NCBI GenBank assembly: GCA_963931925.1
Contig: OZ007571.1
Coordinates: 34,948,233 to 35,012,232, forward strand
Origin: Onchidella celtica
Taxonomy: Eukaryota; Mollusca; Gastropoda; Systellommatophora; Onchidiidae
Direction of reading: 5' to 3'
DNA: 64,000 bases
Shown one piece after another: positions 1 to 13,230 of this stretch. Each line of letters begins with the position of its first letter. Within the stretch, counting starts at the first letter, position 1. The notes under the pieces are model-generated. The model ran no database searches. It saw nothing but the letters and a program-made list of their open reading frames with translations, and was not told the origin of the DNA. Both the position numbers and the translations under genes were made by a program.

Positions 1-900
1 TAACAAGAGCCATTTTGCAAAGCACCACACGAAATATCTGCAGTGAATTCTACAAAAAGTAATCATAACAAGTCTGAATGAAAACACAATAAACTATGTT
101 AGCCTTCGATCTCTAGTGAAGCTCGTCAAGCTGAAATGAAATAAAAAGAAAAAAAAAGAAAAACTTAAAGAGAAAAAACATTGAAAGAATATGAAAAGCA
201 GTATCTCTGGAAGATACCTGATCATGCTCAGTATCAAACAGTGTTCAACATTTTTTAAGCTTTTGCAGAACTGAGAAAATGAAAATTTTATCTCATGAGG
301 TGAAATTTTTCAAAATGTTCATTGCACCATGTTTGTAATGGATCTGTTGCTATCACATTCAATTTTTAACCAATCAGATCACAATATCCACTGACATCAC
401 TTCCTTCTTCAACATGGCGACCACCACGAGTTTCCATACTAATGAGATATTTTGTTCTGGCATTTTTCAACAATAATTAATGATTTAGGATAGGATAAAG
501 GGGAGGTCCTAATAATCATTACCTTTTAAACATGACAACATGTAGTGAAATTTCTAATCCCCATCCGATAGCCTTGGGTCCAGCTCAGTGGCAGCGGCAA
601 TGGCCTTGGCTTAAAGATCTGCAGTCTTCTCATGATTATACATCAGTTCCATTTCATTTGTCAGCTTAAGGGATCTTTTTTAATCCTAAATCAGTATATG
701 CCTTAAGAAGTGTGCTAAAATGTTTTCCATATGATCTATTTAGTTCAAGTTGTAAAAACAAAACATACATTAGAAAGGCATGGTGAGATTTCACAATGAG
801 AGACAATCAGTGCCTTGAACACAGGACCGTCATAATATATGACATTTCACAATTTTCATGTATTAGGAAGTTAGTTTTTGAAAGAAGCAGGACTTGCTAT
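1..900. other. Non-coding AT-rich sequence
   Basis: I see no reading frame with coding character, no RNA gene and no repeat boundary. It is AT-rich with scattered A-runs and is most simply intergenic or intronic DNA. Confidence 0.6.
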
Positions 901-903
901 AAG

Positions 904-1110
904 TGAGTACGTGAAGGAGTGAGTGGAAGTGAGTGAGTGTTGATAAGTGAGTGTAAGTGAGTGAGTGTGTGTGTCAGTGAATGAGTGAGTGAATAAGAGT
1001 GAGTGAGCGTAAATGAGTCAGTGTAGATGTCTAAGTGTGAGGGAGTGAGTGCGTTAGTGTGTGCATGTGAGTGAGTGAGCGTGTGTGTTTGTGTGTGAGA
1101 GTGTCTCCTG
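904..1110. repeat. Degenerate (GTGA)n/(GT)n simple repeat
   Basis: About 200 bp of imperfect GTGA and GAGT units drift into (GT)n towards 1080-1110. A smaller tract of the same kind occurs at about 15460-15510, so this is a recurrent local microsatellite type. Confidence 0.85.
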
Positions 1111-2990
1111 TGTACATGTGTGTTGCCGAGAAATCAATAGGCCGAGCATCTTAAATTGGGCATAATCTTAAAATATGGGATTGGAGACTGTAATCTTGCT
1201 ACGCATTAGCACTTGTTGTCGAGGGGTAATCTCCTTTAAGCCATCTTTTCCAGAGTTTTAAAGTAAATCAGGATTTTCCTGTTTTGTCTGCATTATTGGC
1301 TTTTATTGCTGGTATTCTTGCTGAAGATGGTGTCTTTGTAAAGTCTTTGCAAAAACCTTTGGGAGGCCAGTGGCTGGATAAATGCTCATTGAGACAACAG
1401 CAACATTGTTCTCTAATGTGTTATCTTACAGAAAATTCGTTGCAGAAACAAACAAGAAGTTTTAAAATGGCGCACCGGCCATTCCCACACCTGATCTTTG
1501 ATCTATAAAGTGACGAAAATCACCATCATATTATTGTAATGAAAGCAGAGGGTATTATCGCTTTTTTTTTTCTTTTTACAAAGTGGTGCGAAGGTCGAAT
1601 GTTGGGGTTTCGATATTTTTTGCGCATGCTAATCAATATCCTCAGATCTATGACCCAACAAAATCAATCATTTTGGTGAACGTTAATATGATGATAATAG
1701 TGACATGCGGTGGTTAAAAAAAACAACAAAAAAACATCAACGACACGAAATCTCATCTCTTTTAAATTAAATGAAATGCATTTCGATGCTCGGTGAGGCC
1801 TTGGTGACAGTTTTTATCTCAGTCACGGATTGTTAGTGTACACTAGTGGCTGCCACGGTCTGAAAACGGTAAAGTACACAGGCACCACGAGGGAACGACA
1901 GTGTTTTGATTTTAGACGCTAGCGCATTTTTACTGCATTCTGATTGGCTACGCTAATGACTCACTAATGTTTTTGTTGTTGTTCTTGTTGTTGTTGTGCC
2001 AGGCTCATGGACGCAAAAGGAAGAGGTGCTGCGTTAGGAAGATTTCCAAGTAAAGCCGAATAGTGAAAAGTGGTGAGTTGTGCTCATTGCTCCTGTCGGG
2101 GAGCTTCCAAAAATAAAGAAAAAACGTTCGGGCATTGACCCACCTTCGAATTCAAATCAACTGGCAGTAAATGACGTCATCGACCTATGCGTTCGTGAAA
2201 AAGAAAGGATGGGAGGCGAAATTAGCGATACAAAGCAAAGTGGAAAAAAAATACTTCTCCATCATTTCAAGTCTCCAAATCTAGAAAAAGAACCTTTGGT
2301 AACCTAACGAGGGCTAAAGGCTGGTCTCGACTCTGATGTAGCCTCACTGTGTTAAAAAAAAAAAAAACACAAGACGAACGAAAGAAAAATACGATGTCTT
2401 AACATAATCGTAAATCAGGCTAAGAGAATGATGAATGCATAGTTTCTTGACCCAGTTGCCTTAGGTGCTGTACGAGTCTTTCATAATTCCCACATGCTAT
2501 CTTGTTTGAATAAAATGTTAGAAACCTCGCTGACCCGTCGACAATAATGGGTGTCTATGGTATTTTCTCCGTAGTGTGCACGGGTTTAAACCTTTCAAGC
2601 GCTCACGCTGCTAGACATAGATCTTTACCAGTTACCCTGCCCAGAGCGGCTGTCACGGTGAGTCTTAGCCCGGGGTGGGGAGGACAGTGGGATTTCATGA
2701 GAAAAGGGGGTGGGATTTCAGATGGAGGGAGCTGGGGGGGGGGGGGGGAACCCCTGCGAAGTGCTGTTCACGTGTATTGTGAACATACATAGTCGATTTT
2801 GTTTTTCTTCACTCCACATTGACATGGTATTTCTGCGCATTTTAAGTTCATTCTCTGTTGTTTAATTCCATTTGTCCCAAGTTGTCCCCATCAGTGTTTG
2901 CCATTTGCTTGGTTCTGTCAGAATTCTGAGAATTTCATGAAATCGTGTCCGAGAAATGAATTGGCTGAATTGTTGTGGAGAAAAATTAAT
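1111..2990. other. Non-coding interval
   Basis: No supportable gene. The short open frames here lack recognisable domains and codon bias. A G-rich run lies at about 2735-2750, and (GTT)n-like sequence at about 1972-1998. An unspliced exon cannot be excluded but nothing suggests one. Confidence 0.5.
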
Positions 2991-3452
2991 GTTCAAGTTC
3001 AAGTTTAGTTTATTATAGGCCTGGCGGCCAATTCAAAAACACACAAGAATCATGTGAACAATCTTAGAAAACATTAAACAAACAAACAAACAGACAAAAT
3101 GCATGATCGTTCACTCTCTCCGCTCCCTGCAGCATTTATACACTTACTTATTGTAGTATACAGTCAAATACAGCTTGTAATTGCCAGCAACAGTCATCAT
3201 TTTCAATCCCCCCCCCCCCTACATAACCGATCTCTCCTCACCTTTATCTGTTGTAAATTTACTACAATTGAAAATATCACTATAATTTATTCTTTCACTC
3301 GAAGGTGAATTTAGTTTTCAGACTTCGCCAGGAGAAGTCACAAAGCGACATTATTGTATTCGTTTAGAACATTATCGCAAAACAGTGCAAACGAATGTAG
3401 TTCTCTATCGTGCATCGACGACAGAAAATGTATAAGCTTAAACATGCTTGGT

Positions 3453-4202
3453 CTAACAAGTAGCCAAGACGGTAAAAACTGTTTCCTTATATCTTTGAAT
3501 TTTTTGCAAGTGAAATTCGTCCTCCAATTCATTACAGGTCTCACATAATCTCATAACATACTCCAGTTTAGGCCTCTGCCACCTTCCCCTCTCCACCATA
3601 AAGTTGTAAGAGCCCAATCTTATCTTTGCTATGGCTATCCTTAAATGCTTCTGCTTTACTTCATGTAAGTAATTTTCTGAGTAAAATTCAACAGCTAAAT
3701 GTCTATATAGCCGATTCTCACTTAAATGTTCTATGTCACTTCGACATGTTTGTTGAAAATTGTCACGTAGACGTTGTTCAAATTCAGATAAAAATAACGA
3801 AGTTTGATCAACCTTTTGACTTTCCCAGATGTATCCAAATCCAGATTTCTCCAGTATTTTCTTTGTCAGTGAAGCCCAGTTAATTGTACTTGTGTAGTTT
3901 TCTGTGGCTGATAATAATCTGCTATAAACTTTTTTAACGGTACTATTGTCGTCTAAGCCTAATATTTTAACCCAGAATTTCAATAGTCTAACCTGACGGT
4001 CAATTTTTAGAGGGTAAACTCCCAATTCAAAATATATAAAAGCATTTGGGGTTGTTTTTCTTACACCTAGAATAGACTTCAGAAATGTGAGGTGGACTCG
4101 CTCAATGGGCCAAGCTTCAGCAAATCCCCAGATTTCACAAGCATATAAAAGTATAGGCTTTATTAATGTATTGAATAGTCGTAGCTGTAACGAAGGACTC
4201 AC
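3453..4202 (-). pseudogene. LINE polyprotein, C-terminal region after RT
   Basis: This 249-codon frame continues the reverse-transcriptase product, displaced by one base from the RT frame. It begins with the region following the thumb (FNTLIKPILLYACEIWGF), where LINE products typically have a Y(G/A)CE-W block. A CETC pair with a downstream DEFH resembles the terminal zinc-knuckle-like motif of these proteins, but the expected following residues are missing, which suggests a small deletion. Not functional on its own. Confidence 0.8.
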
Positions 4203-5166
4203 TCAGCTCTGGATTTTTATGCAAATAAGCCTTCAAACCAAATAAAGCTCTCTGTGCTTGATCCACTAGCGCCTGAATACCTTTAGAAAATTTACCTGTA
4301 CTACTAAATAGAAATCCAAGATACTTGAATGAACTAGCGGTTTCCAGAGTTACATCATTGTACATCCATCTATCCCGCACGCCAGACTTCCCTCCCTTGC
4401 TAAAAACCACACACTTACCAGTATTCACAGTCAAACCCCACCCATTACAATATCCATTCAGAGCATTCAAACCCTGTTGTAGTCCTTGCCTACTATCGCT
4501 AAATAAGACCATGTCATCTGCGAACATCAGTATCATTATCAAACATTCTTCTATATGTACGCCCTTGACATCTTTTGCAGACAACCAACCATGCAAGTCA
4601 TTAATAAACATCGAGAATAAAAATGGCGACAAAGATTCACCCTGAAATAGTCCTACATTTGACGAAAAGAAACAAGTATCAGTTGCTTCACTCACACTGC
4701 TGGCATCCCTAACACATAACCTGATTTTACTATACATGTTTTTCAATAAATTAGTCATTTGTTTAGTTACTCCCCTTTGCTCCAGTTTAAACCATAGTGC
4801 TCTTCTATTTATGCTGTCGAATGCCCGTTCAAAGTCAACAAAAGCACAATACAAACTTTTTGACTTCTCTTGAAATAATTCTATCAAACTATGCAATATA
4901 AACATACAGTCTGTTGTGCCCTTGTTATTACGGAAGCCAAACTGGTTATCACAGAAAACATTATTACATTCTGCCCAGTGTGTGAGACGATTATTTAGAA
5001 TATTAGTAAAAAGTTTACCCAGGCAGCTCAAAAGAGTTATTCCTCGATAATTCTTGGGGTCATCTTTGTGACCACCTTTATAAATTGGAACGATTTCCCC
5101 GACTGCCCACGATTTCGGAAAACAACCTAATTTTAAAATAGCATTAAATAATTTTACTAAAACGAC
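4135..5166 (-). pseudogene. LINE reverse transcriptase domain (broken)
   Basis: Counting residues from the TTG codon at 5031, the RT core shows motif A (FVDFERAFDSI, about 64-74), a B-like motif (GLFQGESLSP, about 127-136) and the catalytic FADDMVLFSD (about 170-179). Upstream in the same frame, IVPIYKGG and NYRGITLLS, the usual LINE RT entry motifs, are encoded between 5166 and 5031. A TAA at 5169-5167 separates this part from the endonuclease frame, and the 3' end overlaps the shifted frame at 4202. Active-site residues are intact, but the protein cannot be made whole from this copy. Confidence 0.9.
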
Positions 5167-6440
5167 TTAAACAAGGCAACCACTATATTTAATGATATCA
5201 TTAACGATATTGTCGTAACCTGCGGCTTTATTACTTTTCGAACTATTAATAGCCCACTCTAATTCATCCACTGATATTTCTTCATCAAGTAGTTGGTCAT
5301 AATGTTGATCCTCATTCCCCTCCAACCGACTCATTTCTTCTTCTTCCCCTTCCCCCAACATTGATAACCTGTTATTTAGGGTTTGGGAATTGTCTACAAA
5401 ATCGCACTTTCCTATTACCTGAGTTTTGTTGGTTTTTAGTTGTCTCCAAAAACTCCTTGGGTCAGAACGGCTAAGCTCGAATAATTTATCTGCCGATAAT
5501 ATTTTCTCTTTCCTCCTTTTCTTACGACAACACTTTCTAAACTCTTTTCTTGCAGTGCACATACTCTCCCGGTCTTCCACACTGACGGTCATGCGAAATT
5601 TTCTCTCAGCACACTTAAATACTTCACGTTTTTCCTTGCATTCATTATCATACCATCGCTCACGACTTCTTACACTCTGGCCCGACCCTGACTGACCTAC
5701 TTTCACTCGATGGGATTTCCCCGCACATAATAATATATCCCCTAGTTTATGTACAGACTGCTCTATCAAAATCTCGTTCGGACAATCACTGTTCAACATG
5801 TCAACAATTTCATGCAGCCGGTCTACGTACTCGGCGTTGGAAATGTTGTCAACAAATTCACCACGTTTACTTTCTTTCCATTTCACTTTCGTTCTCATCT
5901 GCTGAACAATGTCTTCAAATTCTTCCACCACATTTACAATGTTGCTTACAAATCTGAAGCTAACAGGGACATGATCAGAAAATTCATTCATAGCGCCCAC
6001 CTCAAAAGCAGATAACATATACAATGCAGATTTTGAGCATAAAACATAATCTATAACACTTTGCCCGTTTTTGTTACAAAACGTCAATTTTCCCACTGCT
6101 TTGTCCTTTCCCGCTCTTCCATTCAAAATCAGTAGATCACTCATTTTACATAATCTGATTAATCTATGTCCATATTCATTCACTCCTTTGTCTTCACTAA
6201 CTCTATGCACCAACAGGTTACAATTAATGATATCAACTTCATCAATTCCACGCCAATTGTTTAAAATATCAGTTTCATCAATACTGTCACATAAACTTAA
6301 ATCATCTAACAATCCTGTTCTCCAACTACAACAATACTACCACAGTCACACAACTCAGCTACTTTCTGTTCCAGCATCTCGTACCCATCAACTCCCGTGT
6401 CCCGGTCACTACGTGTCGATATAGACGGTTTAATATACGG
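5167..6440 (-). pseudogene. LINE AP-like endonuclease, C-terminal half, and linker
   Basis: From the TTG at 6312, the frame encodes LILNGR (residues 61-66), SVIDYVL (85-91) and SDHVP (112-116), the distal catalytic motifs of the exonuclease/endonuclease/phosphatase fold in LINEs. A long charged linker follows. Coding sequence continues upstream (about 6440-6320) in a different frame. The switch falls exactly where the catalytic GDxN motif should be, and that motif is absent, so endonuclease activity is not expected. The frame ends at a TAA (5169-5167). Confidence 0.85.
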
Positions 6441-6499
6441 AAAAATGAAGTCATGAGATATGAAATTTAGAGGGAACCAGGTTTTAGCAGGTCAAGAAC

Positions 6500-8620
6500 C
6501 ACTGATCTATCGCTCTAGATCGATATCGTTTAGACACAGTCCTCACCCAAACACCCGCCCAGTACACCTTATTGAGTACTGGGACCATACACTAAGTACT
6601 TACGCTCGGAGGGGGATGTTGAACCCAGCGTGTGAAAAGCGTACACGGGAGGAAAAGGGGGTGGGAGGGGTGGAGCATCCGTACTCTTTTCAATTAAGGT
6701 ACTGAATCTAGACATCTCGCTTTTATTTCCTTCTCTTTTTTTTTTTTTCAACAAAAAGGTTGTAGAATTTAGACTTTGGATCTAGTCCATGCACATTGTC
6801 ACTACAAGTTTCAAGACATCAAGGCCTTACCATAGACATTAATCTTTGTAATGGTCATAGGCTCGTACAGTGGGGAAGTGGGGGTGAGAGTTCGAATTCA
6901 AGCATAAGAAAAGCGTTCATGCGGAGCGCGGTTGTCAGAAATAGCCAAAATCGAACACATGAACTCTATTAGTAGTCGAAGATCTTGTCTGAGTGCTTAT
7001 TTCCTTGATATGAGAAAGTATCCATCACCCACAACGTCGTATGGGGGCGTTACGCGTTTGTGCGTCAGTGTACAGCTCCTACGCATGCTGCAGTAAATAT
7101 ATTACCTGCTTGGGTGAAGAACTTTTATGATGTCATTCAATTTAATTGTGAGCAATCACGATTCTTCTTTTCCTTCTTAAAAGGTGAATATTTCCCTCTC
7201 ACATGTAGCCATCACAATTGGGGTGAGACCGTCATTTCTGAGTGCTTCAGTAACATTTCTGTCACTATCCACCTTCCGTCAATTATTTATTACCTTCAGC
7301 TGCTCTTGTTGGGATGCGGTTTGCTTCGTGATACAACTTTGGTCTTGTGCGCATCCAGTTAACCGTGTTTCATTTAACCATGCATTGTATCAAACATGGG
7401 ACTCAGAGAGTCGCTCAGAAAAGCTGCAACCCGAGAGGAATGGAGAGGGATTGTTGCAAAGTCACCAGAGGTGCCCCGGCGGACGTCTAGTCTGAGGGAT
7501 TCGTGATAGTGATCAGTCGTATCAAAGATATGGCTGTGAGTTTTCCAAATATGCACTTCTCAAGAAGGCAACACTGGAAACACCGAGTTGAAAAACAAGT
7601 TTCTGATAGTGCTTTAAATTAAGCTGCAAGATACACACACAAAAAAAGTTAACACTTAGGTCTTTTTGCCTAGTTTTCCCTGTTTTTTGTTTTTTTTTTC
7701 ACAAACAGGAAGAGCTAATTTTATTGCAAAACAAATTTTTAATGAATATGTCGAGAAGAAATCTTTCTGGATTTTGCTTTGTAAGTGGGAAAATCAAAAA
7801 ACATAATTATGATTTATGAAATTGTGCTTAGTAATAATTCTGCGAAATCTCCAGTCGCCAGACTACTTAAAAATAAGTAGAATTCAGAGCGTCAAGAAAT
7901 TTTCTCTGAATTATCATCGTGGCTTTTGGTACGAGCATTCATGTAAATAATATTAAACACACATATACAAAAGGCCTGCATTACCCCTCTCTGCCACATC
8001 GTCCAAGCGAACCATCGCACAAACTGACTTGAGTACCCCTGTCACCATAAGCCAATCAAACAGACACACCGCTGACAACACAAATTACTGGCTTTAGTTT
8101 TGTCCGTACATTTTGCATCTCCTCCTATTCCACTCAACAGATCGGCTCGTAAAGGGAAACAAAACATCATAATAAAACAAAGGAAAATCCCCGAGCAGAA
8201 TCCACAAGGGAACAAATGCCAGGACATGACATATACGCCAGATCACAGCCGACATTTTTTATTTTTTTTTGAGAGGGTCGATTTGGGGCGGCGGGGGGGG
8301 GGGGGGGGATTGTAAATGTAGCGCTGTCTTCAGTCTATATTCCAAACGCCGTTTGTTGGTTTTCAAAGAAAATTTACTCCCTCAATCATTTTGTTACCGC
8401 TGAAAAAGAAGAAAAAAAAGCTGGTGGTAGGAAAAAGGACGTAAGTACGTTTAATTAAAATGAAACCTTGAATTTAAAACAACATTAATATTATGCCTTT
8501 ACTCAGAATTGTTTGAGTTAAGAACTGAATCGACCAATTGAACACTGTACATTCCACCATCCGCCTCACCCACCCTCCTACAGCCTCTTTGTACGTCACC
8601 TCCAACCAAAATGGCACCCT
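6500..8620. other. Non-coding interval
   Basis: No supportable gene, RNA gene or bounded repeat. It contains A/T runs and a G-run at about 8290-8308. Short frames here read like chance openings. Confidence 0.5.
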
Positions 8621-8623
8621 CCC

Positions 8624-8803
8624 CAGTGGCGGATCTGCTATGAAACTAATGAAGCTCAAGGCTCCAGAGCTCCCAATCCAGGAGAGGCCCTGAAGAAACT
8701 TTTTTTAATGAGCGAATTTTGGATGTTGTCCTATTGTTGCTGTTGTGAAGGGGCCCCATGACAGTTCAAGCTTCAGGATACCAAAAATGTAGGTCCGCCA
8801 CTG
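8624..8803. mobile_element. hAT-like MITE, 180 bp
   Basis: The left end reads CAGTGGCGGATCT and the right end, reverse-complemented, CAGTGGCGGACCT: 13-bp terminal inverted repeats with one mismatch. The flanking 8-mers ACCCTCCC and ACCCATCC match at 6 of 8 positions, fitting an aged 8-bp target duplication. Too short to encode a transposase. Family assignment rests on terminal sequence and duplication length. Confidence 0.78.
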
Positions 8804-9100
8804 ACCCATCCTTCCCCACTCTCTACTGCAGCCCCTATCAAATATTCCAACCAACAACTCCTTGCTTACTCCTAGCACAATCTGGCCGGTATCGTGTCGA
8901 CGTGTTTTCTGCAAATTCAAACTCACTTGGACCATTAATTTCCAAGCAAAGAGCCTGTCAAGCGAAGAACCATCAAAACCAAATAAAAATGAAACAAACA
9001 AACGAACAGTTGTTCGGAACAAATAAAACAATAAAAATGAACAGATTAATGGACAAACAATCGACCAGACAAAGAAACAAACAGACACACCAGGCGATTG

Positions 9101-9102
<2 letters not shown>

Positions 9103-9135
<33 letters not shown>
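9103..9135. repeat. (AC)n microsatellite
   Basis: A clean run of AC dinucleotides of about 16 units. Confidence 0.95.
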
Positions 9136-9137
<2 letters not shown>

Positions 9138-9139
9138 TT

Positions 9140-12100
9140 AACTTTACACTATAGCCGCAACACAAAAAATCTGTAATCGTATCCTCTTAAATCCTTGCGG
9201 ATCTAGTTTGTTTTGAAACTAAGCACGCTCAATAACTCTAAGGTGGAGAAATGAAAGCCAAGAGTGAATGTTTTTTACAGACATTGTAGGGCCTGTAATG
9301 CCCGGCCGTTATGTGTCGTGGTGACACTGCTGATCATGATTTACTGTTGATTTTCCAATCCATGGCTTGAGATCATTGTTTATAAACAGTTAGAAAAAGA
9401 AAGGATTGATTATTTTTTAAACAGAGCAAGATAAGTAAACAACTGTGCCTCTGGAGGAGATGCAGCATCTTTTGCGGAGACCTGTAACACACATAGCCAT
9501 AAACTTGGCAGGGTTTATATACCAACAAAAAAAAAAAGAAAAGATAAACTACAGATAATCTATAGGGTCGCGGCAAATGTGTTTATTATAGAATCGCCAG
9601 TTCCCAGCTTGTTATTAATGTTATGGTCATTGTTGTTAGAAAAGATATGCAAACGGCCACGTCGTTGGGCTCTTAGATCTGTTGTAGAAATTCCTTACCC
9701 AAGTAGCCTTAAAGCTGATAATTTTCTACTAATTGCCAGTTCCTCGGCAAATGTGGTAATTCCTGCTATTGTTATTTCGCATATAGCATATGATATAGTC
9801 TTCAGAACCCACCGTGATGCCCCCCCCCCCGCCCCTGCGCCCCCCTTTGTGTAGACAAACTGAAATTTTTGAGCGGACTATCATGAAGATAGGCACTTCA
9901 CAGCTCACCAAGTGGCAACCGTAATGATTATTTTATCTACTGAGCCGTCGTTTTGGAATAATTTATCTTCCCTGGCAGGTTAAGCAATTCAATCTTTATT
10001 GCCTGGAAATCACAGACAATATTTCAGAAATATTTAGTGAACGAATTATCGTTTGGATATCTGAATGCCAAATTTCACCAGACCCGGCAGGACTTGGAGG
10101 CGAGGGAATTTATGGGGTACTTTTTTTAAAATTTCAAGTTGTTTTCTTTTCTATCCTCGAGAGGCATCAGAAGAAATTTTATAACCCGGGCTGAGAGAAC
10201 CTTTTTTTATGCCCACAGTGAGGGAAATTCAATTTTTTTGTTTGTAATGGACATTTTCCTGTTCTTGGTTGCCAACCGGTATCAAGTCTCGGCATATGTA
10301 ATATGTTGAAATCGTTATGCCAAATCCTTACTGTCAGCCGTCTGAATTTTTTAATGCTGCCTCTCGCTGCTGGTTAAGCCCCCAAACGAACACAAAATAT
10401 AAAAAAAACGTGCAGTGTATTCTAATATTATTTCTATCTGGAAACGAACAGTCTGCATCGGACTGGCCTATCTACCCTTGTCAGTGTATTCAGCGACTAT
10501 CCAAAAAAGAAACGGGAAGAGACTAAATCATTTTGTTGGAGAATTGTGTGTGTTTGCGTAAATCCCCTTCCAAACTTCCGGGTCTGCGTAATTTGACCCG
10601 GCGGCTGGACTGTGTACATTTGCCTGCGGACAATTTTTCTTCCCGGGCTCGTGCCGACCAAACAGAGACGCAGTAATTTGTGGAGCAGGGAGAGCTTGTT
10701 TAATGGTCTGTGTGTCTCCTTTGTGGTTTTTTAGGCTTGAAATTACAGGGAAGACGAACCTCCAAGAACTGGAATGGACACTGTTTGTATCTTCAGCTGT
10801 CTGGTTGTCGTTGCGGTTCATTAGATGCCACCAGTTTTTAGTTCTTATGTTTGGTTTTGGATTTCTTGTCTTTGCGTGCAAGTATTTTGTTTTTATTGAT
10901 GTTTCCATTGTTCTTGTATCTTTTTCTTGTCCCCACGTCCGAGAACGTCACAGTCCGTGGGCGTCAGAAAAATGGGCAGACAAAAAGAGCAGATTTTAGA
11001 TGATGGCGATGTCTGGTTTGCTGGGTCGTTAATCACATCGGAGTTCATTTCCTTAGCGTTTTCTTTTTCGTTCTGTGTACTGTAGCACTAGCCTTGGTAG
11101 AAGGTGGAGTAATTTATTGTTGTAGCCAGCAGCGGGAGGTAAATGTGATTTGGTAGTTTGTCTTTGTCCAACAGAAACAGGCACAGATAGAGAAAATTGA
11201 AAGGAGGTTTTTTTTTCTGTTTTTTTTTTTTTTTGGTGAGTTCGGATGTCCGTCAGGCCAGGTTTGTAGTGGCCTGACCGTGGTCTGAATTATTATGTCG
11301 AAAAGATTGAAGAATTGAAGACAAACAGGCACACAGAAAGATAGATGGAAAGGAAGGCAAATGACAGAAAGAGTGATAGACCAAATAGAACCAAAAACAA
11401 AAAACAAAAAAAACTTCTGCACCGATCTTTATAACAATAGATCGTCAGATGCAGAAAACAAGCAAACGGACAAGTTGATAGATCGAAAAGAAGGCAGAGG
11501 AAGAGAAATAGTGAAAAACATACATACACACACACACACCTACACATACAGCTGATAAGCCAATATTGATGATAACAAATAAAACTGGATGGTGAGTTAC
11601 ATACCCTGTTGGCCGGAGAACAGCTGGAATAGGAAATTTTCAAACCAGTTTTTAAAAAAAAATAATATCAATTCTATGATTCATTCCCTGTGGTGACGTA
11701 GATGAGAGAATGAACACACAGTGGAATCTGTTCCATTTGTCGATATTTGGCTATACATAAGATAACAGTTTATTTTCATGCTTTGGCGATGCTTTGCCTA
11801 TGTCGGGTAAAATGCTTGCTCTTTGGCAAGGACAAATAGATCATACTTAGTTATGGTTCGCGGTAGGAGATTCACACGTAAGGATGGATTAAGAATATAT
11901 GAGACCTCATGCTGAGTTGAACAGTAAGTGTATTTTATCATTCTGGATGCAGTCCTCTGGAGTTTCTGTGGGAAAGGGTTCCCACCGATGGGAGCCCGGG
12001 ATGTTTGGCACTTAATACCTATTATGCCTGGCGCTACCATAGAGATATTATCTCTATGGGCTATACTAAGGTTAATCTGCCCTGCTCATGTACACATGTA

Positions 12101-13150
12101 CATACGTACCAACCTCTGGTCATTATATCTCTGATCTCATCATAGTCTGGGTCTAAAGTGCCCTGTGAAGTAAACGTTTACTGAGGCAGAACTATGTACA
12201 GACAACAGCTACAACGTTCTGTCATTTTGTCATGTCTCTAATTGGTATGCAAAAAGTATTGAGGATATAAACATCGAGGTTATGTAACTACTGGGGGTGG
12301 GGGGGGGGGGGAGAGAAATCAAATTATATATTGAAACCGCTACTTTCAGTTTTCCAGTAATAGAATAGTGCACAGCTATGTTTGTTGTTGTTTTAGTTAA
12401 ATATTGTATAGTATTTAACTGTCAAATTTTATACGCAAATCGAACTTCCCACCCTGTATGTTTTATGTGTTCTGGCTGTGGAATTTCAAACGTTTTACTC
12501 GATCACAAAAAGCCTCAATAGAGCGCATTATACGATAAAGCCCTTACTTTTTTTCTGCGCGATCACCGTTATTGAACGAGACGAGCTCTGGTCTTGCAAT
12601 AGAGGATGCACAACAGTATTAACACAAGGAACCCGTTAAAAAAAATAGGATTGAGATCAAACAGATATTTGAAAAACAGGAATAAGTGTAGAGGCAACAA
12701 CAAAGAAACGTTTGTGTTTCCAGGAAATTCTACTTTGGATCACAGCCCTGTATCGACGGAATGATTAAATTTCAGGAGACGTCTCAATTTGGCTTTTGTT
12801 TTAGGATTGAGACCAATAGTTTATGGACGTCGCGTTCAAGAAAAATGGACGATGTTTATTGCGTATAGGAGTGGATTAATGGCCGCTACTTTAAAGGAAC
12901 TGTTATATATTATGCCATTTGTGTTTCCTAGCGTAAGAAAGTATTTGAGAGTATAATTATCTCGGGGATGTGTTTGGAGAAAGAATTATGTTATAGATAG
13001 CACTTTTGTGCAGCAGCCGTGTGTCTGGAGGTTGCTAAGCTTTTTGGGTTTGAGGCAAGATTTATTTTAAATGTTTCCATTTTAATGCCGGGGGATGAAG
13101 CTGTGGATTGTCTTTCTGGAGGCACCAGACTGTACACGTGTTTGTTTTTA
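9140..13150. other. Non-coding interval
   Basis: No supportable gene. It includes homopolymer C/G runs (about 9820-9830, 12297-12312), a short (AC)n at about 11526-11540 and a perfect hairpin at 12037-12059. Open frames of 60-140 codons here mostly run through low-complexity sequence. Confidence 0.5.
12037..12059. repeat. Perfect 11-bp inverted repeat
   Basis: CCATAGAGATA is followed after one base by TATCTCTATGG, giving a perfect 23-bp palindrome. It is not followed by a T-run and is not near a recognised gene, so no role is proposed. Confidence 0.8.
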
Positions 13151-13153
13151 TTC

Positions 13154-13156
<3 letters not shown>

Positions 13157-13214
<58 letters not shown>

Positions 13215-13230
13215 CCTCTCTCTCACTCTC
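13157..13230. repeat. (TC)n microsatellite
   Basis: About 54 bp of pure TC repeats, then a slightly interrupted tail. The open frames crossing it are poly-Leu/Ser or poly-Arg/Glu artefacts. Confidence 0.95.

Larger units (their letters stand above)
2993..6480 (-). mobile_element. Decayed non-LTR retrotransposon (LINE)
   Basis: Read on the minus strand, the order is the C-terminal part of an AP-type endonuclease (about 6440-5700), a linker, reverse transcriptase (about 5165-4200), a C-terminal region (4202-3453) and a short 3' UTR. The UTR ends near 2993 in a repeated TTGAAC motif, as expected for LINE 3' tails. The copy is 5'-truncated: no ORF1 and no endonuclease N-terminus are visible, and the distal boundary (about 6480) is approximate. 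Reading frames are broken by a frame switch near 6320, a TAA at 5169-5167 and a frameshift near 4200. The RT C-terminal region suggests the I/Jockey-type superfamily; that clade call is inference. Confidence 0.88.

Noticed and set aside
8705-9136. 143-codon minus-strand frame
   Set aside because: It starts in the (CA)n microsatellite as a VC repeat and crosses the right half of a MITE; there is no domain or splice context.
11798-12040. 80-codon minus frame suspected as retroelement
   Set aside because: No RT, integrase or gag motif could be named and no boundaries found.
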